Translations under genes and position numbers: made by a program
Shown: positions 48,701 to 60,010 of the stretch, piece after piece
How positions within the stretch are numbered: position 1 is the stretch's first letter
How the letters are laid out: each line of letters begins with the position of its first letter
Notes under the pieces: model-generated
Databases searched by the model: none
What the model saw: the letters and a program-made list of their open reading frames with translations, nothing else
What the model was told of the DNA's origin: nothing
Assembly (NCBI GenBank): GCA_900660155.1
Contig: CABFPE010000210.1
Coordinates: 130,368 to 190,840 of the forward strand
Reading direction: 5' to 3'
DNA: 60,473 nucleotides
Origin: Hofstenia miamia
Taxonomy: Eukaryota > Xenacoelomorpha > Acoela > Hofsteniidae

Positions 48701-49633
48701 TATCGTTCACGAAAGGGAACTAAATTTCATCGCAGTATTGGGAAGCACTATGGAGAAGGCTATACCGAGGGCGACGTTATTGGAATGATGCTTCATCTTC
48801 CTTCTAGAAAAGTTGCATTGCATCCCACACATAAAGATAAACCACTCGTTAAATTTAAAGTATGTAATAACTGATGTGTGCTAGTAGTTTATCTTCTTTT
48901 CCTTTACTAATGTATGTCCCAATTTTGTTTGTAGCAGTAGAAAAAATATTTCTTATATTCATTTAAGAATGTGTTCAAAACATTGATAGTTGTAATAAAT
49001 TTGCTTGAAATGAAATGTATTTTAATTAAATTTGTGTCTAAAAAAAGTTGATCTTTCGACATTGTATAAATATGAACTTATTTTTTATCACGTTCTGATT
49101 TCATACTTCGTATATTTTGATTTCAATTCACTTTAAGATTACTTACCTCATAAACCAATTGGTTTTTAGTGGAGTATTTTCACAAAATTTTTAAACTTAT
49201 AATAATTCATTAAATTGTATTTTTTTATCTGAGCATTTAATATGAAGTAATCCTTTTGTAAATAATCCCATCACACATTTTCATGGTTTCTTATGTTTAT
49301 TTGTTTATCTAGGGATTTCTGTATTATGAAGTGCGTTGTGACAAGATTAAAGAAGAAAAACGTATCCAATCATCACACTCAACAGATAATCGCATCGAAT
49401 TCTTCAAGAATGGTGTTTCACAAGGCATCGCATTCGAAAATATCCCACACGCGCCATATTTTCCAACGATATCACTTTACAAACAAGCATCAGTAAAAGT
49501 AAACTTTGGTCCAGACTTCACTTACCCACCACATGGACGGTGGAAACCATATTGCGCCCGTGAGCACGAGAATGTCTGTGAACAGGTTCTCTCGGATCTA
49601 CTCTATCTCATTGAAACAGACAATGCAATCTAA
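42785..49633 (+). CDS. ASH2L: ASH2 (ASH2L-type), SET1/MLL complex core subunit, six exons
   Basis: Exons 42785-43057, 43156-43480, 43563-43818, 45400-45553, 48668-48859 and 49313-49633 join in phase with GT/AG borders into 506 codons. Residues 14-62 form the atypical PHD finger (C-x-C, C-x2-C, WFHQRC, C-x2-C). A winged-helix region follows to about residue 170 (a [13 protein letters not shown] stretch marks it). A short acidic linker leads to the B30.2/SPRY domain at about 285-480, split around an [10 protein letters not shown] loop. The final helix ([15 protein letters not shown]) is the DPY30-binding motif. ASH2 is the nuclear scaffold that, with RBBP5, WDR5 and DPY30, stimulates H3K4 methylation. 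Length is close to shorter animal forms (human 534-628 aa). An AG acceptor lies 7 bases before the ATG, so a 5'-UTR intron or trans-splicing is possible. The 3' end has AATAAA at 49899. Confidence 0.95.
45696..45815. repeat. Perfect 60-bp tandem duplication in ASH2 intron 4
   Basis: Two identical 60-bp units lie head to tail, which is evidently recent or assembly-derived. It produces a repetitive minus-strand frame that is not a gene. Confidence 0.95.
45961..46054. repeat. 94-bp hairpin element with nested inverted repeats
   Basis: Left arm AGGGTCCGCTCTGTACTATG and right arm CATAGTACAGAGCGAACACC mirror each other, with about 21 perfect pairs extending inwards to GGTAAATT. An inner GAGCGGAC (46003-46010) also pairs with GTCCGCTC of the left arm, so two alternative stems exist. 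Probably a tiny MITE in ASH2 intron 4. Confidence 0.8.
47052..47688. mobile_element. 637-bp hAT-like non-autonomous element in ASH2 intron 4
   Basis: Left end TAGGGTGCGGCAATT and the inverse of the right end (TAAGATGTTGCGATT) are similar, and flanks GAATTTAT (47044-47051) and AAATTTAT (47689-47696) form an 8-bp duplication with one change. Subterminal ATTTCGAT motifs are repeated on both strands. No transposase frame. Confidence 0.5.
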
Positions 49634-50620
49634 GTCGCATTATATATTTTTAGTTGTTTTATTTATTGTTGAAAACTTTTTATCTTGTTATACAAATAAT
49701 TACTTTTTTCCTGATTTATATTGTTTTTCATTGATAATTTCATTTCGCGTTTTTCTTGTGCTCTTCACCATTTATTTATTGTTTCTATCAATGGCCTTCA
49801 CATGGTTTTCTGAGCTGGCATCTTTGTTTCGACTGATTTTATCTAATATTCTAGTCCGTGGGAGCGTTCCATTGCACTCAGTCCTCCCATGAACTATTAA
49901 TAAAAATTACCTCAAAGCATTCTTAATTTTTTACATTACAATTTAATGTTTTCAATCTTTCATCATTTCTCTTAGTACGCACTGGCGCTGATTTATTGAT
50001 TTTCACATCTTATTTATAGAACTTTAGAGAGAAGAGGCGGTTATTTAGTTTTGCTTTTTACGAGACCATGCTGTATATCACCTGTTCAAGGCGTCAGTAT
50101 ACTTTAAAACTACTAATGCACCAACACAAAATTATTTTCTTCAAAAGCCAATGCCAGTAGTAGAAAGAAACAAAAATTTCAATTTACATTAATGAAATTT
50201 AAGTGAAACCATTAATGTATCATACTGCAAATATGATCAATCGTGTACTAATTATGAATATACATATACATTAGCAACAAAATATATTACGTCATATACG
50301 GTCTTTCATGAAATATTTAAATGAATGCCACTCTAGTGTGCGACACGAATTAGGAACAGCTTAATATAAATTTTATATATTAGGATAAATTTAATTGTTG
50401 GAATAGGTAGCAATTTCTGAGTGTTGTAATAGTAAAATAAATTTGTGAGCCAATTGCACAATAGAGATTATCATGTAAAAATATCCAAAACAATCATTTG
50501 AGATTGCCATGAGGAATATGAACACAATGATAACATTTTTACTAATTCAATTCTGATTCAGTAGGAAGCCTTACTACAACTTACTCGAGTGCAATGTAAA
50601 ATTTGATTCTTCATTGGTAT
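49634..50620. other. ASH2 3' flank, non-coding
   Basis: Contains the probable ASH2 polyadenylation signal AATAAA at 49899-49904 (alternatives further on). The 128-codon frame at 49506-49892 overlaps the last ASH2 exon in another frame and is a shadow. Confidence 0.5.
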
Positions 50621-50629
50621 TTTCAACTG

Positions 50630-51192
50630 AAGAAGATTCTCATAAGCCATGATTAACCATAGCTATTGCTTGGGCCTGATCTTTGGAGGCCTTGATAGTC
50701 AATAATGAAGTGGACGTCTTTACTAATCCAAGAGCGTTGTCGTGTAGAAAAATTTCCCAAGCTGAATAACTGGAACTAGACATCACAATTTCTCTATAAA
50801 CAAATAATTGAACATTAAAAATTGTACGTTTTCATACAAGAAATTGCTGAATAAACCATCTCCCAATACTGGGATAGTAGCATCTTGTATTGCAAATGTG
50901 AGTCAGGAATTGATATCAGCTTGGTTCTCAAATTTAAAAAAGCAGAATTTAGAAGGGCAAGGCGGTATACAATACTAGTAGCATACTGTTCAGAACCAAA
51001 ATTAACAATGATTTTTAAAAATACTATCAGGTTACAGTTATACATGGAATGTCTTGAGCAATTATTCCAGTTATTCAGCACTGATAAATTTCGCCGCAGG
51101 GCAACGCCCTTGCACATTGACGTTTGCAAAAGAATAATTGTTGGGGAGACTGAATTCAAGTTCTTAACATATTTCGAGTTCTCCCTACTCAA
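50630..51192 (-). other. Unassigned minus-strand coding-like region
   Basis: A 125-codon frame (50815-51192) is followed downstream on the same strand by a second stretch, about 50790 to 50640 (MSSSSYSAWEIFLHDNALGL, then LTIKASKDQAQAIV), which reads like globular protein. I do not recognise either part. A 114-codon plus-strand frame (50885-51229) overlaps, so at most one is real. No clear splice sites tie the pieces together. It may be exons of an unknown gene or an old retrocopy. Confidence 0.25.
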
Positions 51193-51239
51193 GTTCTATG
51201 AAAAGTCTATGGCGGATTTTAGATTTTGAGTTATACACA

Positions 51240-52303
51240 CAAGGTAAGCCATGTAACTCGATCACAAAGGTGAAATATAGTTTCTTAATTATGATGAATA
51301 TAAATACCGAGGCCAATGGACCTATTTTTATGGCTACGAGCAAGGGCTATGCACAGGCAAAGGCCCTACCCTAGCTTATTATATATAATTCAATTATATA
51401 CAAGATTGCACTAAGTTTAAAAACCAATTCATCACATGATTACAAACAGGCCTTCAAAACGGGTCAAGCTGCTTGAATGTGACCCTAATGATGTGTGGAC
51501 CCGTCTTCCTAAATTTGATCTGACTGGACTCTACTCGCTCATTTGGGCACGTAGAAGGAATTATTCATTTTTATAAATATTTGATATGCCTAAGACCCAT
51601 TCAAAAACTAGAACTTCATAGTGTCAGAACATGATATAATAGCATGAAAATCTCCAGAACATCCCTTGAACATTTTTGAAACTACCTTGCACTCGAAACC
51701 CATATCGATATCCTACCGCATAGCAAAAAGGTGAAAATTTGTGTTTTATGTATATATATATATATTTATTTATTTATATTTAGATGATTTGTGTATATCT
51801 GCAAAATGATTATGTTTCTATTTGTCACGATTTTTAAACGTATTTTCCCTCAGATTTATTCAAATGTACGCACTTAAAATCAAAATTTAAATCTTAGCAG
51901 GGATTAAGTTCAGAATAATAGCATTTGCATTCAAACTTAGTTAGCTTTGTGTACATGGAAGCATGATTAACATTTCAAATTATTCGAGGCAGCATTCATT
52001 TTATAAGGTTGATATTAATGTAGTTGCTTTTCAAATGCCATTTAAGATGATTTCTGTAATTTTGCTCACATTTAGGAAAAGTTCCCGTAGCTTTGATATT
52101 CTTAGCATTACTCACATTTGGACTTTGCTTCATGGCACTTATGTAGCCCCATAGTTCTACTACTTGAATAACCTTCAAACATACTGTAGAATATAATTTA
52201 AAATTTAAACTAGAATTGATTAATTTTAAGTAAACATTATTAGCACTCGACGAATGTGCATTTTAATATTTAACACTGACAAAGTAAATAACAAAATCTA
52301 CGG
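51240..52303. other. Spacer upstream of the Rab-like gene
   Basis: No gene seen. Small TA-rich microsatellite near 51750-51780. Confidence 0.5.
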
Positions 52304-55300
52304 ATGGCGGAAAATGCTTCAAGTGAATATACTTTTAAGATTTGTGTTCTAGGAGATAGATATACAGGAAAAACAAGCATCTTAAAACAATACATTCACA
52401 GTCGATTTACTGGAAACTATAAGGTAATTTTTCTGTCTGCTCTTCATTTTAACTTCTAAGGTTAAAAATTATAAGATATATAGCTTTGCAGACAAAGATT
52501 TCGACTTTACAACTAATTCATGAACTTATACCACAATTATTGAATATTTTTAAGAAGCTGAAAGTAAGCTCTTTAACCTACGAACCTTAAGTTGTTCAAA
52601 CAATTCTTTATAAAAAACATCTATTAAACAGAAAATATTTAGACATTCAGTCAAAATGTACTCTACGCGCTGTTAAACGTATATCAATAGCTGTCAGCAA
52701 AGTGAATGAGTTAAATTTGAATCTAGTTAACCTTATTCAAATCGACCATGGATTTAGGAGCTCTTCATGGCTAAGGGGAGAATTTTATCCACCTATCTAA
52801 CTCTGGATTGGACTATGATTTTAAAATGAAAACTTGTACAAGATGTTTTCATATCAGCACTATCAATGTTCAGAAATTTTATGCCACCTTGATTTTTAAT
52901 GAAAGTAATCAAGTATCAAAATTTGAGTATTTTTATCAAATAAATTTAATATTGATCTTATCAGTTGGAAGTGATGAAATTCATTAGACGTCATTCTTAG
53001 CTATTAAAGTATATATTTTTTTGTGAACCAAGGCACCAGGGTTCATTAAGAATGCACAGTAGCTTCTTGAGCAAATACCAAAAGCTTAAAAGGTGGATGA
53101 AGCCCTCTCCGATATCGAATAGAGTAAAGCTGCAATGACCTTGAAATTAAAATTATCAACTATAATACTAAGTTATTATTAAATTATAATGTTTATGGGA
53201 TCTCATTGAATAATGTTGTTCTTGTCACTAAATAATATTGCCTCAGCCCAACATGTTTCTAGTTTTGCATGCATTATAAAAGTGTGCATGAAACGTGCCC
53301 TTGTAGTGATTGTATTTTGAAAATTACTCATCTTTACAGAATGGCAAGCCAGTCGACATTCATAAAAGTATTTTGCATAACTATTTAAAATAATTTTCTA
53401 ATTTTATTGTTCTTAGCATGAAAGTTCTTGCTGTATTTATTTACCTGACTATATATTTTTACCTCTTCGAAGACATTGTTAGGAGTTTTTGATTTTGTAT
53501 TTTTTAAGGCAATATCTATGATCTCGCTTCATAATATTACAATATGATTTTATATTGTTTCTGAATCTTCCTTCACATTGGTGTAGGCAGGATTTTCTGA
53601 CGAAGAAGACATTTCAGAATTGATCAAGTGACTGATCAAAAATAGACTCCTAGAAATGCAATTTATTTTTTAAAATTGTTTATTTGTTCCGAAAATTTAA
53701 TAATTTAGCCAATCAAAAACAATTTTGAAAACCTAAAGGGGGAGGGGAATTCCAACACCATCCCCCCTGCGTATGCCACTGTTCCTGAATTACGGTAGCT
53801 AAGGGAATCTTTGTCATAATTAGCTTTAATTGTTAAGATTATGCAATTTGTTCAAACTCAGTGAAAACTATCTTTGCTTGTGTGTTGGCTGTTAGGTGAA
53901 AAAACAAACATATATATATACATATATACATACATAAACTTGAAGTTATTTAGCCAACCATTGGTGTTGATTTTGCGTCAAAACTAATTGAATGGGGCGA
54001 AAATGGGGAGAAATTAGTAAACTTACATTTCTGGGATATAATGGGACAAGACACTTCGCCAACAATTAGCAATTTGTTTCTACGTGGAATCTCCGGACTA
54101 ATTATTGTCTTTGATGTCACAGATTTAAAGACTTTGGCAAATTCGGTAGTATGGAAGGAAAAGGTAATAGTTATACAGAAACTAGCATTTTGCATTATAG
54201 GATAATATGATCAAGCATATATATTTCTGAAATGAACGAAATCAAGGGCATTTCTAAGACTGCAATGTTATATTTTTTGGTTTAAGAAAACTTTTCTAAC
54301 AAATAACCAACATTTTTTGGAAATGCACCTATAGTAATTCAAAAATTTGCTTTCAAAAAGAGTGAAGTTAAATTTCATATTTTCATAAAAATTGATCAGC
54401 TTCATACTTTTGAATTTTCAAAACCATTTACTATAAAGTCATATTTTACATATAGATTATTTTTCTAGTTAATGTTTAAGCTAACATTTTAAGAGTCAGA
54501 GCAAATTTATTGTGCAATATATGTATAAAAAAATCTGGAAACTAACACATGACAAAAAATAAAATATAAACAAAGAATTAATCTACAAATTAATATGTAC
54601 AATATATAATAATATAATCAATGTTTGAGTGAATATTTGTGTAGGTGCTCAATTTTGGATGTATGTTTCGAATGCATGACGTGTATTACCATCCCCTAAT
54701 GTATACTGTTTTATTAGAAGAAATTGTTTCAATTTTTTTCTAAACTTTTTATAGTTTTTCACTATTTGCATTTCATTATCTAATGTATTTCACAATTTAA
54801 TTGATTAATCGTAGAAATGAATATCATTAGTGATAGAAGACCAGATTTTGGATAAAGGCTATTCCTCAGGTATGCCTGAAAGCATATCAAGTAGATTGCA
54901 TATTTTTAATGATAGATAAACTACAAAGTTAGTATGTGATCATGAAAAGTCAATGAACTATAGCGACTACTTATATAAGCTAAAATTTGTCAAAATAGAA
55001 TATAAATGAGAGCTTTTGCCGTTCTTATCTATATATTATTTTAGGTTGATAGGTTTTTGGATTGTACCATTCCTATAATTATATGTGGAAACAAAGTTGA
55101 CCTTTTGAATTATCCATTAGATAATAGACATTTGGATGAATTCTGTTCTAGTAATAACATTGACAAGTGGTTCCAGACATCAGCAAAAACTGGCTACAAC
55201 ATTGCAGATGCAATTGAATCATTGATAGACCCAATGATTGCAATAAAAATGGAAGAGAAGAGAGAAGATGCCGAGTTTAGGAAAAAGCTTGAACTTGAAA

Positions 55301-55335
55301 AAAGCAGTCGCAACTCTAGTTGCAGACTATGCTAA
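52304..55335 (+). CDS. Rab32/38/29-like small GTPase, three exons
   Basis: Exons 52304-52423, 53954-54163 and 55045-55335 join in phase 0 with GT/AG borders into 206 codons. GTPase motifs are in order: P-loop GDRYTGKT (17-24), switch I PTIGVDF with the conserved Thr42, DxxG in WDIMGQD (67-73), NKVD (126-129) and TSAK (155-158). The IGVDFA.K...W stretch, the WDI- (not WDT-) switch and VDxF...W(F/T)xTSAK are typical of the Rab32/38/29 group, which acts on lysosome-related organelles and endosomal traffic. The protein ends CRLC, a single prenylatable C-x-x-C tail instead of the usual double Cys. Unusual: the Ala of WDIAGQE is Met and the following acid/Arg-Phe is D-T-S-P. All nucleotide-binding residues are kept, so it is probably a working but divergent member. 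Confidence 0.88.
52424..53953 (+). other. Intron 1 of the Rab-like gene
   Basis: A 1.5-kb intron with GT (52424) and AG (53952-53953). A short poly-G/C island near 53738-53775 may be a repeat end. Nothing else recognised. Confidence 0.7.
54164..55044 (+). other. Intron 2 of the Rab-like gene
   Basis: A 0.9-kb intron; AG at 55043-55044 follows a TTATTTTAG tract. No embedded gene. Confidence 0.7.
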
Positions 55336-56770
55336 ACATTATTGGGATGTAAACAAAATGTATTGAAGAAATCCAATGCTTCGCATTGATGCTTTCTTTG
55401 AAATTATCAAATTGTGTAAATGCATCTTTGTTGGATGATTTCATTAATGTTCTGCCCTCTGCTCCTATTCAAAAATTTGTCGTTTACTATTAATATATTA
55501 AATCTGTATACACATTTTTCTATTGCAGTCACTTAATTTAAATATTGTGTTTGTAAAATCCGTTCCAAATATTTATATGTCTTTGTTATTATGATGAAAA
55601 TTTATTTTCTACGACTCTGAAGTTGTATATAGTTACTTTGATTTTGCATATAAGTTGTCCCATTAAAAAATTTTACTTTTTTCATTTTATGTAAATAATT
55701 ATTTTTTTGTTATTTTATACTTGTAATTTTCGCTATTATGAACTTCAAGAATTTTTGCCCAAGCAAACTTGTTGTTACCCAGAATTCCTGATTATTAGGT
55801 TTGAAATGTCATATATTAAGTTTCCAAATTGAATGTTAACAATGTATTTAATGCATAAACACGACAAAAATATTGTACAAAAATCAATAAATCTAATATC
55901 AAATTAAATAAACAGCAAACTTCTTACATCTAAATTATATTTTTATATTTTTTGTCAGTGACATTTAGTTTCGTTAGTTAGCTTTGCAGTTTTCTCAATA
56001 GAATACCAACCATTAATGCCTCACCTAGATACTGCAAATCAGTTTAACGTTAAACATAACATTTGAAGCGTATTTTCTGAGAGTTTGTAAAACTAATATA
56101 GAATAACATGTTCATCAAGAAATAGTACCCGGTACTGTAGCAATTAATTATTCATATTTGAGCATGTGAGCTAAACATATTATTGCAAAACCACAAAATG
56201 AACATAAAGAGTTCAAAAAATGGAATACCAAACTAAATATATTTTGAAATAATTTTACAAACGCAGGTAGATAAAACTAACGAGACGTTATACCTTCTTC
56301 AATTAGTGACAAGTGTCGCAAGAAAAATTGATGTAATTTTGAGTATCTTAAACTTGCATTGCAAGAATCAGGATTTTATTAGGTGCTTTTAGTATATTCT
56401 TGGCACTATTTTAAAGCAAAAAGCCTTTTCATTAGATATGTGTTGAAAAGAATATTGCCGTGGATAAACGAAAGTAGATTTGTTTAATTAGACATATTTT
56501 GAAGGCACTTAGTAGCTATTATTCTAAATACTGCAGATCACGTCAATGATATTAGCCATGAATGGGCTGTATCAAATTTTCAATGTCATTGCAGTATATC
56601 CTGATCATCTTTGATACATTTCTCTTATAGCTCATAATTCACAAAATGCCAATGTAGGAAAGAAATAAATTTTTTGAATTATGTTAATTTTAGAAGTTGA
56701 TTAAAATGGGTGTTTTCGTAAAAAAATTGTGTTTGCTCTTGGTTGAAAAATATTGGTATTACATGTTGAG
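55336..56770. other. 3' flank of the Rab-like gene, non-coding
   Basis: AATAAA-type signals occur at about 55886-55911. Nothing else recognised until the ATT microsatellite. Confidence 0.5.
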
Positions 56771-56773
56771 ATA

Positions 56774-56813
<40 letters not shown>
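56774..56813. repeat. (ATT)n microsatellite at LINE 3' end
   Basis: Uninterrupted ATT run that on the minus strand reads (AAT)n, directly following the LINE 3' UTR of about 48 bp. Confidence 0.95.
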
Positions 56814-56814
<1 letters not shown>

Positions 56815-56860
56815 TTACTTCTCACAGCTTCATGCTGGTATCCCTCTCAGCTAGGGGAAC

Positions 56861-58369
56861 TCACCAGTTCCCAGGGAGTCTGAGAGCTTTCCTCAGGACT
56901 CTAGCTGTTCCTAACAATGCTGCCTTCTGTGCTACCACTCCTCCCCACTTTGGTACTCCCAACTTCTCCAAGTATCTCTTATGCTTCTTACTCACTGCTC
57001 CTAGTGCGCCTACTACTACCGGGACTACTTCAATCTTCTTTAACTTCCACAGCCTTTCTATTTCCTCTGCCAACTCTCTGTATTTGTAGATCTTCTCTTT
57101 CTCCTTGCTTTCCACATTTCTTTCTTTTGGTACTGCTAGGTCTATCACTGTTCCTAGTCTTTTCCCGTTGTCTACCACTACTATGTCTGGCCTATTTGCT
57201 TCTATCACTTTGTTTGTCTGTATGTTAAAGTCCCACAGTATCTTAACCTTCTCATTTTCTATGACACCCTGTGGCTTGTGCTCATACCAATTGTCTCCTG
57301 CTTCTAACCCATGCTGCCTGTTCAAACTCCAGTGTACCATTCTTCCCACCTTGTCTTACCTGAACTTATACTCATTCTGTGCCAACTTCTCACACCCTGC
57401 TATCAGATGATCTACTGTCTCCGCCTCTTTCTTACATAGCCTACACTTATCACTTACTTCTTCTCTTCTGTCTATATGCTTCTTCACCCAGTTTGTTCTT
57501 ATTGCTTGCTCCTGCGCTGCCATTATCAGTGCTTCTGTTTCTCTTTTTAGTCCTGCCTTCTTTAACCACTTGTTGATTTCTTCTCTGTCACATTTTTCTG
57601 TGTTCCTCCAGTATTCTCCATGCATTGTCTTCTGCCTATACCTTGTTTGTCTCTCTAATTCCATCCTACTCTAGTATGCTATCTTTCTTTCACTCTCAGT
57701 TCTCATCTTCCTTAACTCCTTAGTGACCTCCAGTATTGACCCTCTAGGTTGTGCTTCTACGTATTCCTTTAGCCCTAGTGCTTCTGCTTCTACAGTTTCC
57801 TCCACACTTAGCAGTCCTTTCCCTCCCTTATGCCTTGCCATGTATAGCCTATCTACATCTCCATTTAAGTTGAATGCTCTCTCTGCTGCTAGTATCTTCC
57901 TTGTCTCCCTGTCTAATTCCCTCAGTTCATTCTTGTTCCACCTAACTATTCCTGCGGAATATCTCAACACTGGTATTGCACATGTATTAATTGCTTTTAT
58001 ACTATTCTGCCCATTTAATGCTGACTTCTGTAGTACCTTCCTTACTCTCCTTTTGTATTCTTTCCTTAGCCTCATCTTCATTTCCTCATGATCTGTTCTG
58101 TCCTTCTCTATTACTCCTAAGTACATGTACCCCTCCTTGACTTTCTCAATCTTATCATAACTGCTTGTCCTCAAACCATCTCCATCTATGCACTTGCCTC
58201 TGGTCATTGTCACTGTCATACACTTTCCTAATCCAAATTCCAACTCAGAATCTCTGCTTGCTTTCTCCAATGTCTCCACTTGCTTCTGCAACATCTTCCT
58301 TGAACTAGCATACATCTTCAGGTCGTCCATGTACCACAGTTGACTTACTGCTCTACTATTCCTCTCCAT
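56861..58369 (-). pseudogene. LINE ORF, YMDD to C-terminal endonuclease
   Basis: One minus-strand frame, broken only by stops at 57671-57673 and 57356-57358. It starts with the RT active-site box LWYMDDLKMYASS near 58320. The thumb contains KEGYMYLGVIEKD. A CCHC knuckle (CRLCKKE...H-LIAG-C) lies near 57400-57450. The endonuclease has RPDIVVVD near 57170-57195 and, 10 residues on, VIDLAVP, the PD...D spacing of restriction-like LINE endonucleases. This enzyme nicks the target for reverse transcription. The frame ends at a TGA at 56861-56863. Confidence 0.8.
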
Positions 58370-58551
58370 CTTATTCCCTATGCCTGTCTCTTTAACTTGT
58401 CTGTGATGGGGATTAAGCTAACTACAAACAGTACTGCCACCACTGCCTGGTCTATCAACAACTGATCTTTGCATCCTCTTGTCTTTGTCCTACATCCATT
58501 CTGCTCCTCTGGTATCAACCTGTTCTGTTCTAAGTAACATGTCAGCCTACT
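58370..58551 (-). pseudogene. LINE RT core with large internal deletion
   Basis: Minus-strand sequence reads QNGCRTKTRGCKDQLLIDQA (RT region between fingers and palm), then jumps directly to VVSLIPITDKLKRQ, which in relatives lies about 90 residues later, just before the YxDD box. The palm motif with the first catalytic Asp is therefore gone. A stop and frame changes lie at the junctions. Confidence 0.7.
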
Positions 58552-59898
58552 TCAAATCACAGATGTTTGTAATTTCCACGTTGTTGGCAGACATGTTATT
58601 GGCCTGAAGTTGCTTGCTTCACTACCTTTCTTTGGGTCCTTCTGTATCAGAAATGGCCTTCCCACTACCATCCACTCTGGACACCCACTCACCACGCACT
58701 CTTCCAATGCCTCTGCTAGTCTCTCATAAACACTTGTGAACTTCTTCAGCCAATACCCATGTACCTCATCTCTGCCTGGCGCCTTCCAATTCTTCATCTT
58801 CTTTAGAGCCTCCTTCAGCTTTGCAGTTGTGATTACTTCTTCTTCTTGCCTGAACTCCTTCTGCATCTGCTCACTCTCTATCTCTGGTCCCTCACTTCCC
58901 CATATATTCTCCCAGAACCTCGCATCCTCGCCTGCTTTAGTTGTAGCCTTTTTGCCTGCATCTAATTCTTTGTAGAATCTTCCTTCTTGGGCCTCAAACT
59001 TCATGTTGTCTCTTGCTTGCGTTGCTCTTGCCCTATATTTTCTTAGTTTCTCAGCTTCTGCAACTAATCTCTGCTTTAGCTCTTCTCTTGCAGTTTCTAT
59101 TGTCTTCCCTTTACCTACCCTGCATCTGTCCTGCACTGTCTTACTTGTTCTGATCTTCCCTATTTGCTGCCTAATCTTTGCCACTTTATTCTCAATTCTT
59201 CTTTCCCATGCTGGCTTTCTGTCTCCCTTATCTTCTTGTTGCCTTTTCTTCTTCATATCCATGCCTACATTCTTCAGCACTTCCCATGCGCCTGCATACA
59301 CTAAGCTATTTACTTCTGTGACACTCCTAGCATCTATCCTCTCCAACACTTTATTGACCTTTGCTGTCTCTACTGCTAGCTTGCTTTTCTTAACTCCTCT
59401 TGGAACTGGCAACCTAGTTCTCTCACTTATTTCTTCCTTCAACTTTTCCTTGATTGCTGCTTCAGTTTCTGCGTCCACTGGTTCTGTTGCTTCCACCATT
59501 TCTGCCTCAACGTCTATCACTTCGTCTTCCCTTTGCTTAGTCTGTTCTACTCTCTTTTTCCCTTTACTCTCAACCAACTATAACTTTCGCACTTGTCCTG
59601 CTAGCCTCTGCTCTGTAACTTCTAATCCTGTTCCTGCCTTCCTCCATTCTTCCAACGTTCTCTTCCTGTAACCCCTCTCATCTGGCCAGCTTCTTCTGTA
59701 ACACTCCAATGCTGTCCTGTTCTGCTCAACTGTCCGTTTGTGCCGTTGTCCATTGGTCTGTGTGGATCCTATACTGCCACTTCTCGAGCCCACACTTCCG
59801 ATTGTGGAGTCCGCCTGTTGACCGGAGATTCTTCGCACCCCCTGACCATTTAAGGCCTGCCGGGGACTGAGGGCCTTTTCTTTTCGTTGCACTTTCAT
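58552..59898 (-). pseudogene. LINE ORF, N-terminal part to start of RT
   Basis: Begins at the ATG at 59898 and is broken by one TAG at 59578-59580. The region is highly charged (Lys/Glu-rich), with likely coiled coil at about 59300-59000. RT begins with KAPGRDEVHGYWLKKF near 58770-58740, then FLIQKDPKKGSEASNFRPIT near 58600, matching the fingers of R2/R4-class RTs. It ends in another frame shift near 58552. Confidence 0.75.
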
Positions 59899-59904
59899 TG
59901 AATG

Positions 59905-59972
59905 TAGAGTTGGGCTCGAACCTGGGTCCTCGTGTTCCCAGTCTAGCCTTTTACCTTTTGGCAACTAGGGCC
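59905..59972 (-). promoter_or_regulatory. tRNA-like 5' end with pol III A and B boxes
   Basis: On the minus strand just inside the microsatellite, TAGTTGCCAAAAGG (59954-59967) resembles an A box with its D-loop, and GGTTCGAGCCC (59912-59922) is an almost perfect B box, about 31 bases apart. The intervening length fits a tRNA or tRNA-derived SINE head. Such a head could provide an internal promoter or show SINE/LINE recombination. The coding frame reads through it by chance; the ATG at 59898 lies after it. Confidence 0.55.
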
Positions 59973-59973
59973 G

Positions 59974-60009
<36 letters not shown>

Positions 60010-60010
60010 T
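59974..60010. repeat. (ATT)n microsatellite at LINE 5' end
   Basis: ATT run abutting the element start; together with 56774-56813 it is the split target site. Confidence 0.95.

Larger units (their letters stand above)
56814..59973 (-). mobile_element. Non-LTR retrotransposon of Dong/R4 type (restriction-like endonuclease)
   Basis: A 3.16-kb minus-strand element is inserted within (ATT)n, with ATT runs touching both ends. It encodes, in order, a basic coiled N-terminus, reverse transcriptase, a CCHC knuckle and a C-terminal PD-(D/E)xK-like endonuclease. That is the layout of R2/R4-class LINEs, of which Dong is known for insertion into TAA repeats. The copy is dead (RT core deleted, stops), but most of the frame is intact, so insertion is fairly recent. 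No poly-A tail is needed in this class; the 3' end is the microsatellite. Confidence 0.8.

Noticed and set aside
49506..49892. 128-codon frame over the ASH2 terminus
   Set aside because: Out-of-frame overlap of the last ASH2 exon and its 3' UTR.
57723..58091. 122-codon plus-strand frame
   Set aside because: Also antisense to the LINE ORF with its YMDD box and thumb.
59003..59671. 222-codon plus-strand Ser/Leu/Ala-rich frame
   Set aside because: Shadow of the minus-strand LINE ORF, whose RT and endonuclease motifs are unambiguous.
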